This document shows positions 14,562 to 21,286 of a stretch of 64,000 nt of DNA, piece after piece. The notes under the pieces are model-generated. The model did not search any database. It worked only from the letters and a program-made list of their open reading frames with translations, and was not told where the DNA came from. The position numbers and the translations under genes were made by a program. The DNA is from Hydractinia symbiolongicarpus. Taxonomy: Eukaryota; Cnidaria; Hydrozoa; Anthoathecata; Hydractiniidae. The first letter of the stretch is position 1; every line of letters starts with the position of its first letter. The stretch lies in NCBI RefSeq assembly GCF_029227915.1, contig NC_079880.1, forward strand, positions 31,987,501 to 32,051,500, given 5' to 3'.

Positions 14562-14567
14562 TACATG
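14562..14567. repeat. Target site duplication, left (TACATG)
   Basis: TACATG directly precedes the left end of the element and recurs directly after the right end at 31552-31557. The 6-bp length is the standard Polinton/Maverick target duplication. The joined flanks read CAACTACATGCACAGGCC, the normal satellite sequence. Confidence 0.93.
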
Positions 14568-14747
14568 AGAGATAGGGAAAGGCGGATGTTAGGACAGACC
14601 CCTTAGCACTTTACCATTCCACGTCAAATCATGGATCATCCCCGTTAAATCAACGATAGAAGAGTCCATAAAATCCATGTGCACTTTACCACTTTACGTC
14701 AAATAATGGATCATGATCCATTAAATCAACGATATCCGTCCAAACCC
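14568..14747 (+). repeat. Left terminal inverted repeat, outer conserved part
   Basis: This segment is the reverse complement of 31372-31551 with one visible mismatch (C at 14583 against the expected G). It contains two related direct repeats, 14606-14658 and 14681-14733, each starting GCACTTTACCA and ending TTAAATCAACGATA, offset by 75 bp. Terminal repeats of Polintons are thought to be the integrase substrate and the origins of protein-primed replication. The inner direct repeats are candidate binding sites. Homology to the right end continues further inwards with indels. Confidence 0.93.
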
Positions 14748-14816
14748 CCCTCCCCCACCCCAACCCCTACCCCCCACCGTGTCCCCCGGGCCCCCTCCCC
14801 GTCCCATGGGTCCCTA
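14744..14816 (+). other. C-rich tract, G-quadruplex candidate on the minus strand
   Basis: Many runs of three to six C separated by one or two bases lie just inside the conserved terminal repeat. The minus strand could form G-quadruplexes. The matching G-rich tract at the right end is 31301-31375. The left copy carries about 20 extra bases relative to the right copy. Confidence 0.7.
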
Positions 14817-14837
14817 CCCACCCTCATCCGTCGTGCC

Positions 14838-14890
14838 TTATAATTTATAGTGTTATGTGTGTCTATAATGTCTTCTCGCCAGTGTGGTAA
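14838..14890 (-). pseudogene. Decayed copy of the polymerase 3' end
   Basis: Read on the minus strand, this stretch encodes TTLARRHYRHT followed by a stop. The intact polymerase ends TTLARGHYRHISL and then stops (31253-31296). Two of the differences are silent third-position changes (CTT/CTG, GCT/GCG). The homology runs from TTACCACAC to CACTATAA, so the inverted repeat originally reached into the polymerase coding sequence. The left copy is free of coding constraint and has drifted. The open frame at 14726-14923 that covers it begins with GTG and is not a credible gene. Confidence 0.75.
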
Positions 14891-14913
14891 AGATGATTGC
14901 AATGTTGCAAGGT

Positions 14914-15249
14914 TTAGCGCCACATAATGTCATAACTGAAGAATCGATTTTGATGATTATTTTGAGATTGTTTGAGACCATTTGATCTGACAAAGGCATC
15001 TCCATTCCAACCATAATCCTTCAATTCATCACAAAGTCTTGCGGGCAACCATGTCTTATATTTATTTCCCATTCTATCTTGAACCTCCGCATACATAGAT
15101 TTTTCAGAAAGAGCACCAGGTCTTGATATTTCCATCTCTTTCACATATTTAACAAGGTAAATATCGTTTTTAGGCAGCTCTCTCCACTTTATGATTGGAG
15201 TAACTTGTTCTATGTTTTGTTCAAATTCTTCAACTGTTGGAAAAGCCAT
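14914..15249 (-). CDS. Small conserved Polinton protein, possible ssDNA-binding type
   Basis: The frame opens at 15264, but the second ATG at 15249 (MAFPTVEEFEQNIEQ) looks the better start, giving 111 residues. The protein is soluble, with no signal or membrane segment. The centre reads PKNDIYLVKYVKEME, then MYAEVQDRMGNKYKTWLPARLCDEL, then a basic, Gln/Asn-rich tail. The alternating strand pattern with a GNKYKTWLP stretch recalls short predicted OB-fold proteins in invertebrate transposons and viruses; this is inference only. It lies downstream of the 389-aa gene on the same strand and ends next to the terminal repeat. Confidence 0.65.
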   Translation of the reverse strand: MAFPTVEEFEQNIEQVTPIIKWRELPKNDIYLVKYVKEMEISRPGALSEKSMYAEVQDRMGNKYKTWLPARLCDELKDYGWNGDAFVRSNGLKQSQNNHQNRFFSYDIMWR

Positions 15250-15509
15250 TGTGTTTATATTCACGATTACATCTCTTTATACCACTTTATAGATTCTATC
15301 GGAAAGCAGTTTTTGTTATCTTGTAAAACCATCTGTCAATCAAACGCTTATAACAATAGGATTTTACATATTTTACATACCAGAAAGTTGTTTACATAAG
15401 AAAAAAGTTAAAACGAAAGTAGCCGTTGCTAAGGATATTTGGTATGTAAGGAATGCATTGTTTCTCTATTGTTATTCTGGCTTGATTGACATTTAATTGA
15501 CGTCAATCT
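15250..15509 (-). promoter_or_regulatory. AT-rich intergenic region with a CRE-like palindrome
   Basis: This 260-bp gap lies between two minus-strand genes and probably holds the promoter of the 111-aa gene. At 15496-15507 is the perfect palindrome ATTGACGTCAAT, containing TGACGTCA, the consensus CRE/ATF site. It sits 3 bp after the stop codon of the 389-aa gene. A wider inverted repeat TTACATACC (about 15370) ... GGTATGTAA (about 15440) is also present. Regulatory function is inferred. Confidence 0.4.
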
Positions 15510-16679
15510 TTATCTAAACAAATACCATATGAAATAACCCGTTGTCATAACAATCACAAGAGCGATCTTCTCATCTTCGTGTGTAGGAGGAGTATCTTTG
15601 TGGTAAGGTGCAGTAATGTGTTTATCTGTAGTATCCACGTGGTGTACGGTGATGTGTTTATCAGGATGATCGGGTGTTACAGGCTTCTTTTTAGTTATCT
15701 TATGTGATTCGGTAACATTGACCTTTCGATTGATACCAATGGTAAGATCTTCACCCGATATCAAAATCTTGTTGTTGTAACCTACCACCCCTGTCTTAAT
15801 TCTGAGATTCATGTCACTAGGTAACATATAAATACCTTGTCCAACCGAATAATCAACCTTACTTGAAGCGTAGTTTAACGTATCCTGATAACGTTTAATG
15901 TCCTCCTGAATATCAACCCTACGGTTAACAATGTCTTCAAGGTTATTCATAAAAACTCTTTGGGCGGTCAGAGCACTTGAATCATTACCAAGGATGGAGG
16001 AGCGTGCCGAGGCCTGAGAACTAAGAACAAGATAGGCATAGGCCCTAACACTGCTTGAGATCTTCACAAGGCCCGTTTTTGTAAATCCATCGGATTTTTC
16101 CACAATCCACCGCGTCATGGAGTCGTTAGTGAAATAACTCAACCCGGGAGTTGGATAGTCTTTACGTCTTTTTTGATATGAAGTGAAAAAGTACTGACCT
16201 CTGTATTTCATGGGGTTGGAATCAACATCATACTCACCACAGATTTTTAGAAATTCCTCATTTGAATAAGGATTATCATATTGATTAAAACTATTCTCAA
16301 AGGGTAGAGGTGTCTGTAGGCGCTTAATGATTCGTCTAATGTGATAATACACATGAAAACGATATATTGACCTGACCATAGATCTACCATCCTTCAGGTG
16401 TTCCGAACTTACCCCACAGGCACTTGAAGCGCACCAAGTGGCGAAATTTAGCTGGGTTTGCCATAATCTAAAAGGTTGCTCATTCCAAATTCTCATACGT
16501 TGCGCGTTATGACTAAGTTCATAATTGGTAAAAATATTAGGAAAGGAAGCGGGGAAAGAGCCACTTTCGGACACAATAATGGCCTGTTTGTACAGATCCC
16601 TAGCGCCCAATATTTGAAGATCCAGCCCTCCATTTGGCTTATATGCCGCATTCGGGTTATATCTGAAAATGTCATCCAT
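15510..16679 (-). CDS. 389-aa conserved Polinton protein with C-terminal membrane anchor
   Basis: The product starts MDDIFRYNPNAAYKPNGG and carries a conserved-looking block near residues 65-95 (WNEQPFRLWQTQLNFATWCASSACGVS). A long mixed region follows, then a His/Thr/Lys/Pro-rich stretch of about 330-368 with repeated DKHIT elements, and a final hydrophobic segment IALVIVMTTGYFIWYLFR, a likely tail anchor. I recall similar proteins from cnidarian Polinton-like elements, but no function is established and it matches no enzyme motif known to me. It is transcribed away from the minor capsid gene over a 38-bp shared upstream region, which suggests co-expression with the capsid module. Confidence 0.8.
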   Translation of the reverse strand: MDDIFRYNPNAAYKPNGGLDLQILGARDLYKQAIIVSESGSFPASFPNIFTNYELSHNAQRMRIWNEQPFRLWQTQLNFATWCASSACGVSSEHLKDGRSMVRSIYRFHVYYHIRRIIKRLQTPLPFENSFNQYDNPYSNEEFLKICGEYDVDSNPMKYRGQYFFTSYQKRRKDYPTPGLSYFTNDSMTRWIVEKSDGFTKTGLVKISSSVRAYAYLVLSSQASARSSILGNDSSALTAQRVFMNNLEDIVNRRVDIQEDIKRYQDTLNYASSKVDYSVGQGIYMLPSDMNLRIKTGVVGYNNKILISGEDLTIGINRKVNVTESHKITKKKPVTPDHPDKHITVHHVDTTDKHITAPYHKDTPPTHEDEKIALVIVMTTGYFIWYLFR

Positions 16680-16717
16680 TCTTTGATTTAAATATATTCA
16701 CAATCTCTAATATAATA
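16680..16717. promoter_or_regulatory. Divergent 38-bp promoter region
   Basis: Only 38 AT-rich bases separate the start codons of the 389-aa gene (minus) and the minor capsid gene (plus). CTAATATAATA at 16707-16717 abuts the plus-strand ATG. The same 11-mer occurs at 22633-22643, just before the ATG of the 161-aa gene in the other very short divergent gap. A shared core promoter or initiator is a plausible reading. Confidence 0.5.
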
Positions 16718-17281
16718 ATGTATATCACAATAAAGGACGTAAATAGCGAGAAGAAAATCTATTTGTATCAACCGACAGACAACTCACATGGTACAAAGGA
16801 GGTTGCGATCGTGGAGACGTTTTCAGACAATGTCACATATGTGGTTGCAGCTCCAATAGATATACCCTTGGCTGATGGAGTTACCACGGTTAGGTTACAA
16901 CAGGGTCAGCACTACACGGGGAGGGAGTTGAATTCAATAATGAGAGGTGATGTAAAATCAACACAACTAGCTAGAAACTCTAAGTTGAGTAAAATATTCA
17001 ATCTAGGGGGTATAACGGAACTACATTTTAATCTTAATGAATTGGATAACTCGTTAAATCTTAAAGATGGTGAATATAGCAACAACCTGATGACATATCA
17101 TATATCCGAGTATGGTGGTGATTTTACATATATTGAACCGAAAAATCCGCAATATAAGAAACTAAAGAAAGGTTTACTTCAATCACTTACCATGAGAGTC
17201 ACAGGTCAGGATGGTAAGGTGCTATGGGGTGGTATGAAGACAGCAGTTACCCTACACATAAGAGATACGGTGGACGGATGA
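16718..17281 (+). CDS. Minor capsid (penton) protein candidate, single jelly-roll
   Basis: The 187-aa product has no signal peptide or membrane segment. It is rich in predicted beta strands: MYITIKDVNSEKKIYLYQ, VTYVVAAPIDIPL, TTVRLQQGQHY, ELHFNLNEL and near the end QSLTMRVTGQDGKVLW, TAVTLHIRD. A C-terminal strand pattern of the form LxMRVTxQDGxxL is typical of Polinton minor capsid proteins as I know them. Position directly upstream of the major capsid gene and the packaging ATPase matches the conserved Polinton gene order. Assignment rests on fold-like pattern and context, not on a catalytic motif. Confidence 0.78.
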   Translation: MYITIKDVNSEKKIYLYQPTDNSHGTKEVAIVETFSDNVTYVVAAPIDIPLADGVTTVRLQQGQHYTGRELNSIMRGDVKSTQLARNSKLSKIFNLGGITELHFNLNELDNSLNLKDGEYSNNLMTYHISEYGGDFTYIEPKNPQYKKLKKGLLQSLTMRVTGQDGKVLWGGMKTAVTLHIRDTVDG

Positions 17282-17336
17282 TACCGTAGCATTAACCGAA
17301 TTAAAGTAAAATAAAATAAAAGTAATATGGAATAGC
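17282..17336 (+). promoter_or_regulatory. Intergenic spacer with AATAAA
   Basis: A 55-bp A-rich spacer between the two capsid genes. It contains overlapping AATAAA matches about 25-40 bases after the minor capsid stop, a possible polyadenylation signal, and must also hold the leader of the major capsid gene. Confidence 0.35.
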
Positions 17337-18656
17337 ATGGAATACGGGAAAAAGTTAAACCCAGAGCGTTCACTTAGAACCGCACATGGCGTAAAAGGAA
17401 CGCATCAAAAAGTAATTGTCACTCACAACCCAAGTGAGATTGATCAGAACCAGTTACTCCTGATTAGGTTCCCTAATTTAGGTAACGATGATGTCATTGT
17501 TCCTGGTACTTCGAAAATAAGTTTCGACATTGATCTCGAGTCAAAAGCTGACACGAAGAGAACATTGGTCTCTAACATAGGGAGGGCAATTGTTAAAAAG
17601 TTGGCTATCAAGTTCGAGGGTACCGAGATTCTGAGCATTGATGACTTTGATCTTTTCGGATGTTACAGAGATTTATGGCTGACAAAGCATGAGAAGGGGA
17701 ACTCAATCAGACAAGGTATCATATCCGGCGATGGGTGCAAGGAAAATTGTATGAAACTGAGAGTTGGAGCCGCCGACAAGGACGCATCGGAGGTCGCGGA
17801 CAAAGCAATCCATGATGCATATGGTAATAAGTTCACCATACCACTGGATTTCGAAATGTTGGATAGCACGATCCCATATTATCAGGCCGGACTAGGTAAT
17901 AGGCTGTGTTATGAGATAACATTCAACAATTACGACAGGGTAGTACTATCAACACCGGCCAAACCCTCGGGAGCATCCGCGGCACCGGCGCCGGACGCCA
18001 AATATAAAATATCCAACATATCTCTGGAATATGAGATTGTGACACAACCCACGCTCGCCAGATTCATCTCAAATGAATACCAAAACATGGCCGTACTTTA
18101 CGACAGATTCTTGAGACATAGACAAATTAGGGTGGATAAGTCGGACACAACATGGAATTGGTCGTTCAATACACTGTGCAAGTCTCTGAAGGGTATATTG
18201 GTTTTGTTTGAGGAAGAGAAATCTTACAAACGAGATACAGGTAGGTTCTACAATCCTAAGATCAAAAAGGTATCCGCCATAGTTGAGGGTAAGCCTAACC
18301 AACTTTTCGCTCAGGGAATGCAACCGTTTGAGCATTATGGTGAAATTTGCAAGTATTTTGCGGAGGGCAAGCAAAGGGATGGCAATGCCGGTGAAATACA
18401 AAAACATTTGCAATTACATGATGTGAAAGTCTCCGACTACCTAACTACAAAATATGCTCTATGGCTGGATTTCAGAACCATAGATGAAAACTCACTGCAC
18501 GGGACCGGCCGACGAATTGAAAATGCTAGTGAGGGGATCACACTACAAGTTGAAAAGACCGCCGAAACCGCGGGATCCTTAAACGCTTACATATATCTAA
18601 TCATGGATGCTCAATTAAATATTCAAAACGGTGAAATTATGGATGTACTATATTAA
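17337..18656 (+). CDS. MCP: Major capsid protein, double jelly-roll
   Basis: The 439-aa product matches what is known of Polinton major capsid proteins in size, position and pattern. An N-terminal beta-rich half contains NDDVIVPGTSKISFDIDLE followed by SNIGRAIVKKLAIKFEG and EILSIDDFDLFGCYRDLWLT. The second half carries KISNISLEYEIVTQP, RQIRVDK and, near residues 375-395, KYALWLDFRTIDENSLHGTG. It ends with an AYIYLIMDAQLNIQNGEIMDVLY tail. Such proteins form the hexagonal capsomers of the predicted virion. The ATPase gene follows with one base between stop and start. The reading frame is fully intact. Confidence 0.87.
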   Translation: MEYGKKLNPERSLRTAHGVKGTHQKVIVTHNPSEIDQNQLLLIRFPNLGNDDVIVPGTSKISFDIDLESKADTKRTLVSNIGRAIVKKLAIKFEGTEILSIDDFDLFGCYRDLWLTKHEKGNSIRQGIISGDGCKENCMKLRVGAADKDASEVADKAIHDAYGNKFTIPLDFEMLDSTIPYYQAGLGNRLCYEITFNNYDRVVLSTPAKPSGASAAPAPDAKYKISNISLEYEIVTQPTLARFISNEYQNMAVLYDRFLRHRQIRVDKSDTTWNWSFNTLCKSLKGILVLFEEEKSYKRDTGRFYNPKIKKVSAIVEGKPNQLFAQGMQPFEHYGEICKYFAEGKQRDGNAGEIQKHLQLHDVKVSDYLTTKYALWLDFRTIDENSLHGTGRRIENASEGITLQVEKTAETAGSLNAYIYLIMDAQLNIQNGEIMDVLY

Positions 18657-18657
18657 G

Positions 18658-19257
18658 ATGGACTACATGAAAGATCCTCACACGGCACTATTCGTCGGTC
18701 CAACCGGCTGCGGAAAATCCAAACGCGTTGTAACGCTGCTAGAGAGTGAATACTTTGATCACTTTGATTTCATTGTGATTATATGTCCAACATTAAGATG
18801 GAACAAGACATATATGTGTCGAAAATGGTTTTGGAACGACAGATATGTGATTCTAATTGAGCCCAGAGGTATGTTATATGAATGGATTCAAAAGATGACG
18901 GATTTCTGTGCCGGATACAAAACATTATTCCTGATCGACGATATAATCGCAGATGAGAAACTGGACAAAAAGAGACAACCACTGCTGGAGCTGGCCATCA
19001 GTGGTCGGCATCGAAACCACACCATGTGGCTACTCACGCAATCATACACCGCGATACCGAAGAACTTACGAAGGCAGGCGAAAATGTTATATGTGTGGTA
19101 TCCGAAGGACAGGCAAGATCTCGCAACTATTCATGAAGAGAATGATGTCATTGAATCACGGTCAGAGATCCAGAAGGTTAAGGAAAGGCTAAAAGATGGC
19201 AAATACACACATTTAGTCATGAGAATGGAACATCCAAGAACTTATGTGATTTGCTAG
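18658..19257 (+). CDS. ATP: Genome-packaging ATPase (FtsK/HerA type)
   Basis: The frame is open from 18631, but the ATG at 18658, one base after the capsid stop, is preferred; it gives 199 residues starting MDYMKDPHTAL. Walker A is GPTGCGKS near residues 14-21. Walker B is TLFLIDD near residues 91-97. A sensor-like region ISGRHRNHTMWLLTQSY follows, as in A32-like packaging ATPases of Polintons, adenovirus-like and poxvirus-like viruses. The predicted role is pumping the element's DNA into capsids. TATATTAAGATG at its start is shared exactly with the SAP gene start (25009-25020). A strong hairpin follows the stop. Confidence 0.93.
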   Translation: MDYMKDPHTALFVGPTGCGKSKRVVTLLESEYFDHFDFIVIICPTLRWNKTYMCRKWFWNDRYVILIEPRGMLYEWIQKMTDFCAGYKTLFLIDDIIADEKLDKKRQPLLELAISGRHRNHTMWLLTQSYTAIPKNLRRQAKMLYVWYPKDRQDLATIHEENDVIESRSEIQKVKERLKDGKYTHLVMRMEHPRTYVIC

Positions 19258-19270
19258 ATTGGACGTTTTT

Positions 19271-19299
19271 TTTTTGTTACAAGACTCTTGTAACAAAAA
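19271..19299 (+). terminator. Hairpin after the capsid/ATPase module
   Basis: A perfect 13-bp stem, TTTTTGTTACAAG / CTTGTAACAAAAA, with a 3-nt loop lies 13 bases after the ATPase stop. The same TGTTAC/GTAACA core recurs in hairpins at 21287, 25336 and 26691, each after a plus-strand gene. Palindrome-directed 3' end formation is known in mimivirus and virophages; applying it here is inference. Confidence 0.65.
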
Positions 19300-19319
19300 G
19301 TAACGGATCTATAGACTCC

Positions 19320-19413
19320 TATAATACTCCTATAGACTCCTATAAGACTATCCTATAATACTCCTATAGACTCCTATAAGACTATCCTATAATACTCCTA
19401 TAGACTACTATAG
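19320..19413 (+). repeat. 34-bp tandem repeat upstream of the 205-aa gene
   Basis: Two perfect 34-bp units (19320-19353, 19354-19387) and a partial third reach to within a few bases of the ATG at 19418. The unit is built from TATAATACTCC and TATAGACTCC submotifs. The repeat therefore occupies the whole upstream region and may act as a repeated promoter element. It could also be neutral slippage. Confidence 0.75.
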
Positions 19414-19417
19414 GACC

Positions 19418-20035
19418 ATGATAGAATATATCAATTTCATAATATTAGTACTAATACTAGTAGTAGTACTTAGTTTTTGCTTTTTTTGTGTTAAAAAATA
19501 CCTATCGCTATTGAAAATGGCTGAAACTGCAATTGACAACTTAATTTTTATTAAGGGTCCTACACCCGATGATGGCAAGAGGCAAAAATTGATCGAGTGT
19601 GTGTTAACCGGAAATAGCAAGCTATACCTGGGTAAAATGTATACGGACGAGCAAATTCAAAAGCTCAAAGATGAAGAGGTAAAGAAACTCTTTAGTATCT
19701 ATGAAGCTAAACTATCAGGTCAAATGGTTAAGTCTTTGGGGCAATCAATCATTCACATGTATTCCATGGGGGCCTGTACAGTCTTAGGAATAAACAATCA
19801 AGATGCATTGAGAGATGACCTGGAGAATGACCCATTCCTAAACTCCGCCCTTCAAAGGTTCACGTGCGATTTGTATTATAGATTCGGCTCATTCTTATCA
19901 CCAATCAGTGTGGGTCTAATTACAGGTAGGCATTATATCGCTGGAAGAAATTTAAACGCAAATAATAATATAGATATAGATAATAAAGATGTCAGAGGAA
20001 CAGACTCCTATTCAGGTGACAACGAAGAACCCTAA
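19418..20035 (+). CDS. 205-aa protein with N-terminal membrane anchor
   Basis: The first ~27 residues (IEYINFIILVLILVVVLSF...) form one strong hydrophobic helix with few flanking charges, a signal anchor. The remainder is soluble and mostly helical, with a conserved-looking core around residues 95-160 (SGQMVKSLGQSIIHMYSMGAC, DDLENDPFLNSALQRFTCDLYYRFGSFLSP). The tail is Asn/Asp-rich. I recall related uncharacterised proteins from cnidarian Polinton-like elements. A virion membrane or assembly role is speculation. Its last 47 bases overlap the next ORF in another frame. This is the first gene of a five-ORF plus-strand group. Confidence 0.75.
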   Translation: MIEYINFIILVLILVVVLSFCFFCVKKYLSLLKMAETAIDNLIFIKGPTPDDGKRQKLIECVLTGNSKLYLGKMYTDEQIQKLKDEEVKKLFSIYEAKLSGQMVKSLGQSIIHMYSMGACTVLGINNQDALRDDLENDPFLNSALQRFTCDLYYRFGSFLSPISVGLITGRHYIAGRNLNANNNIDIDNKDVRGTDSYSGDNEEP

Positions 20036-20405
20036 AAAGGTTGAATCTGGTAAGAGGTTGGCGGAATACAACCGTAAAAAGAGGGAGGAATATAAAAAAT
20101 GGCTCATGGCACAGAATCAAGCACAGCCTACGCCTCAAGCACAAACACAGCCGACGCCTCAAGCACAAACACAGCCCGAAGATTCAAATGATATTGTAAT
20201 AGATGTGGATTCTATGACCGAAGGCCCTAAACCAGATGGAGGGCCCATGAACTACACCATAATGGGGGGAGGAGTGATAGTACTAGTCTTAATTGGTGCT
20301 TATTTCGTGTATAAAAATAAGGACAAAAATATTAAGGTGAAGGGTACCCCACCACCCTCCGATCCTAAAAAAACCGTGAGAATAAGTAAACTTGAAATGG
20401 AATAA
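19989..20405 (+). CDS. 138-aa single-pass membrane protein with PTPQAQTQ repeats
   Basis: The N-terminal part is basic (KRLAEYNRKKREEYKKWL, residues 22-39). Two perfect copies of PTPQAQTQ follow at about 47-62, then an acidic stretch, then one transmembrane helix (YTIMGGGVIVLVLIGAYFVYK, about 88-108) and a basic tail. The order suggests a bitopic membrane protein. It overlaps the 3' end of the preceding gene by 47 bases. Function unknown. The duplicated 24-bp octapeptide coding unit looks like recent slippage. Confidence 0.72.
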   Translation: MSEEQTPIQVTTKNPKKVESGKRLAEYNRKKREEYKKWLMAQNQAQPTPQAQTQPTPQAQTQPEDSNDIVIDVDSMTEGPKPDGGPMNYTIMGGGVIVLVLIGAYFVYKNKDKNIKVKGTPPPSDPKKTVRISKLEME

Positions 20406-20449
20406 AGGGATAATATCGCGATACTATAATCTTGAAGTAAATATAAGAC

Positions 20450-20677
20450 ATGGATAAGAAAAGTATAGTCAACGATATTTATAAAGCATCGGTCGTATGC
20501 GTTTTCGCTGTGGGCTATTCAATGCTCGGGAAAAAGGTATTAAAAATGACACCACCCTCAATTCAGAAGTTTGACCTGGAAGATACCGGAAAGCTTGTAG
20601 CCATAGTCGCCGCAAGTGAAATGACAAGAGAATATCTAGTTAAGCAAAAAATTATACCTGAAACTATAAATATATAA
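20450..20677 (+). CDS. 75-aa small membrane-associated protein
   Basis: One hydrophobic segment near residues 10-27 (ASVVCVFAVGYSMLG) is followed by a conserved-looking tail, LKMTPPSIQKFDLEDTGKLVAIVAASEMTREYLVKQKIIP. This P.I.KFD...KL...VA.S..T.EYL.KQ.IIP arrangement is one I recall from short ORFs in cnidarian Polinton-like elements. Function unknown. The stop codon overlaps the ATG of the next ORF (TAATG at 20675-20679). Confidence 0.68.
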   Translation: MDKKSIVNDIYKASVVCVFAVGYSMLGKKVLKMTPPSIQKFDLEDTGKLVAIVAASEMTREYLVKQKIIPETINI

Positions 20678-20808
20678 TGTTGCGAATACTGGAATGGTTG
20701 GTCTGGGTTTCATATCGACGTAAGAAAGTTGAGAGTATTTTACCCAAGGTGGAATACACGGAGGTGGATACGGATATAATAGACTCCGAAGCTATCGTAT
20801 TAAAATAA
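20677..20808 (+). CDS. 43-aa micro-ORF coupled to the upstream gene
   Basis: Starts at the TAATG overlap with the 75-aa gene and runs 43 codons to TAA at 20806. The product begins MLRILEWLVWVSYRRKK and ends in an acidic stretch EYTEVDTDIIDSEAIVLK. The amphipathic, Trp-rich N-terminus followed by basic residues suggests a membrane-associated microprotein. Supporting evidence is limited to position: it fills the gap between the 75-aa and 141-aa genes exactly. Stop-start overlap could allow termination-reinitiation, as in some eukaryotic viruses. Confidence 0.5.
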   Translation: MLRILEWLVWVSYRRKKVESILPKVEYTEVDTDIIDSEAIVLK

Positions 20809-20842
20809 CGCCACTAAAATATACTGTAGTAGTATATGAAAC

Positions 20843-21268
20843 ATGGCTTCAATTGCAATGATGTTGGGAGGTGCCTTCGCGAACGCTTTGGCCTTCACCG
20901 GATCAAGCTACCTCTTTTCAAGTTTATCAAAGGATAGGATAGATAAGGAACGGAAGCGGCATGATCTAGCCATAGAACAACTGCAGAAGGCTCAGGTTAT
21001 ATGGCAACGTAAAAGACAGGAGAGGGTGGACTTTATCAATAAGCAGCTCAGACTTGAGAAGAAGGCCGAGGGTAAATTCACGGAGCTGGATGACGCGATG
21101 CGGGAATATAAAAAAGTATTTGGAGGATCACCTCTCACGGATATTCCGCGCGAACCCGTATTGAGCGACTTTTATACACCCAGCAATGGCCAGCATGAAC
21201 GGGAATTGGCATTTATCGCGCTAAGCATGATCGGCGTCGGAGGTGCCGTGTGGTATTTCGAAAAATAG
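20843..21268 (+). CDS. 141-aa conserved Polinton accessory protein
   Basis: Starts MASIAMMLGGAFANALAFTGSSYLFS, a hydrophobic N-terminal helix. A charged helical region of about 30-75 follows (RKRHDLAIEQLQKAQVIWQRKR), then the motif EPVLSDFYTPS near 112-122 and a final hydrophobic segment ELAFIALSMIGVGGAVWYF. I recognise this architecture from many uncharacterised cnidarian transposon-encoded proteins. No biochemical function is known to me. It is the last gene of the five-ORF group and converges on the 425-aa gene, with a hairpin between them. Confidence 0.78.
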   Translation: MASIAMMLGGAFANALAFTGSSYLFSSLSKDRIDKERKRHDLAIEQLQKAQVIWQRKRQERVDFINKQLRLEKKAEGKFTELDDAMREYKKVFGGSPLTDIPREPVLSDFYTPSNGQHERELAFIALSMIGVGGAVWYFEK

Positions 21269-21286
21269 TACGCGTGGTACTACTAC

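Larger units (their letters stand above)
1..14567 (+). repeat. 182-bp satellite array, left part
   Basis: Head-to-tail tandem repeats fill this stretch. The unit can be phased on ATGGCTTTAGAAC, which recurs at 183, 365, 729, 911 and 1821, always in steps of 182 or its multiples. Each unit carries the same landmarks in order: CAACTACATGCACAGGCC, TAATATGGCC, CCTAATAAAGGC, an ACGTG-rich centre, GGTTACCATTGGTC, and AAGTCGTTTTCC just before the next unit. Units differ by substitutions and small indels and belong to several recurring sequence types. Many units contain a 63-codon ORF, but 182 is not a multiple of three and many units are broken, so I read this as non-coding satellite. No other gene is visible here. 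Confidence 0.97.

Noticed and set aside
1-14567. CRISPR-like regular repeats
   Set aside because: The whole 182-bp unit is repeated without unique spacers, the setting is eukaryotic, and no cas genes are present.
14726-14923. Minus-strand ORF of 65 codons in the left terminal region
   Set aside because: It begins with GTG, runs through the C-rich tract and covers the decayed polymerase remnant in a shifted frame. It is not a gene.
18631-18657. Upstream start of the ATPase overlapping the capsid gene
   Set aside because: The ATG at 18658 lies one base after the capsid stop and gives the usual short leader before Walker A; the upstream part only mirrors capsid codons in another frame.
20412-20423. 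TATCGCGATA palindrome between the 138-aa and 75-aa genes as another gene-end hairpin
   Set aside because: It is a 10-bp palindrome with no loop, without the TGTTAC core or T-run of the other hairpins; chance is likely.
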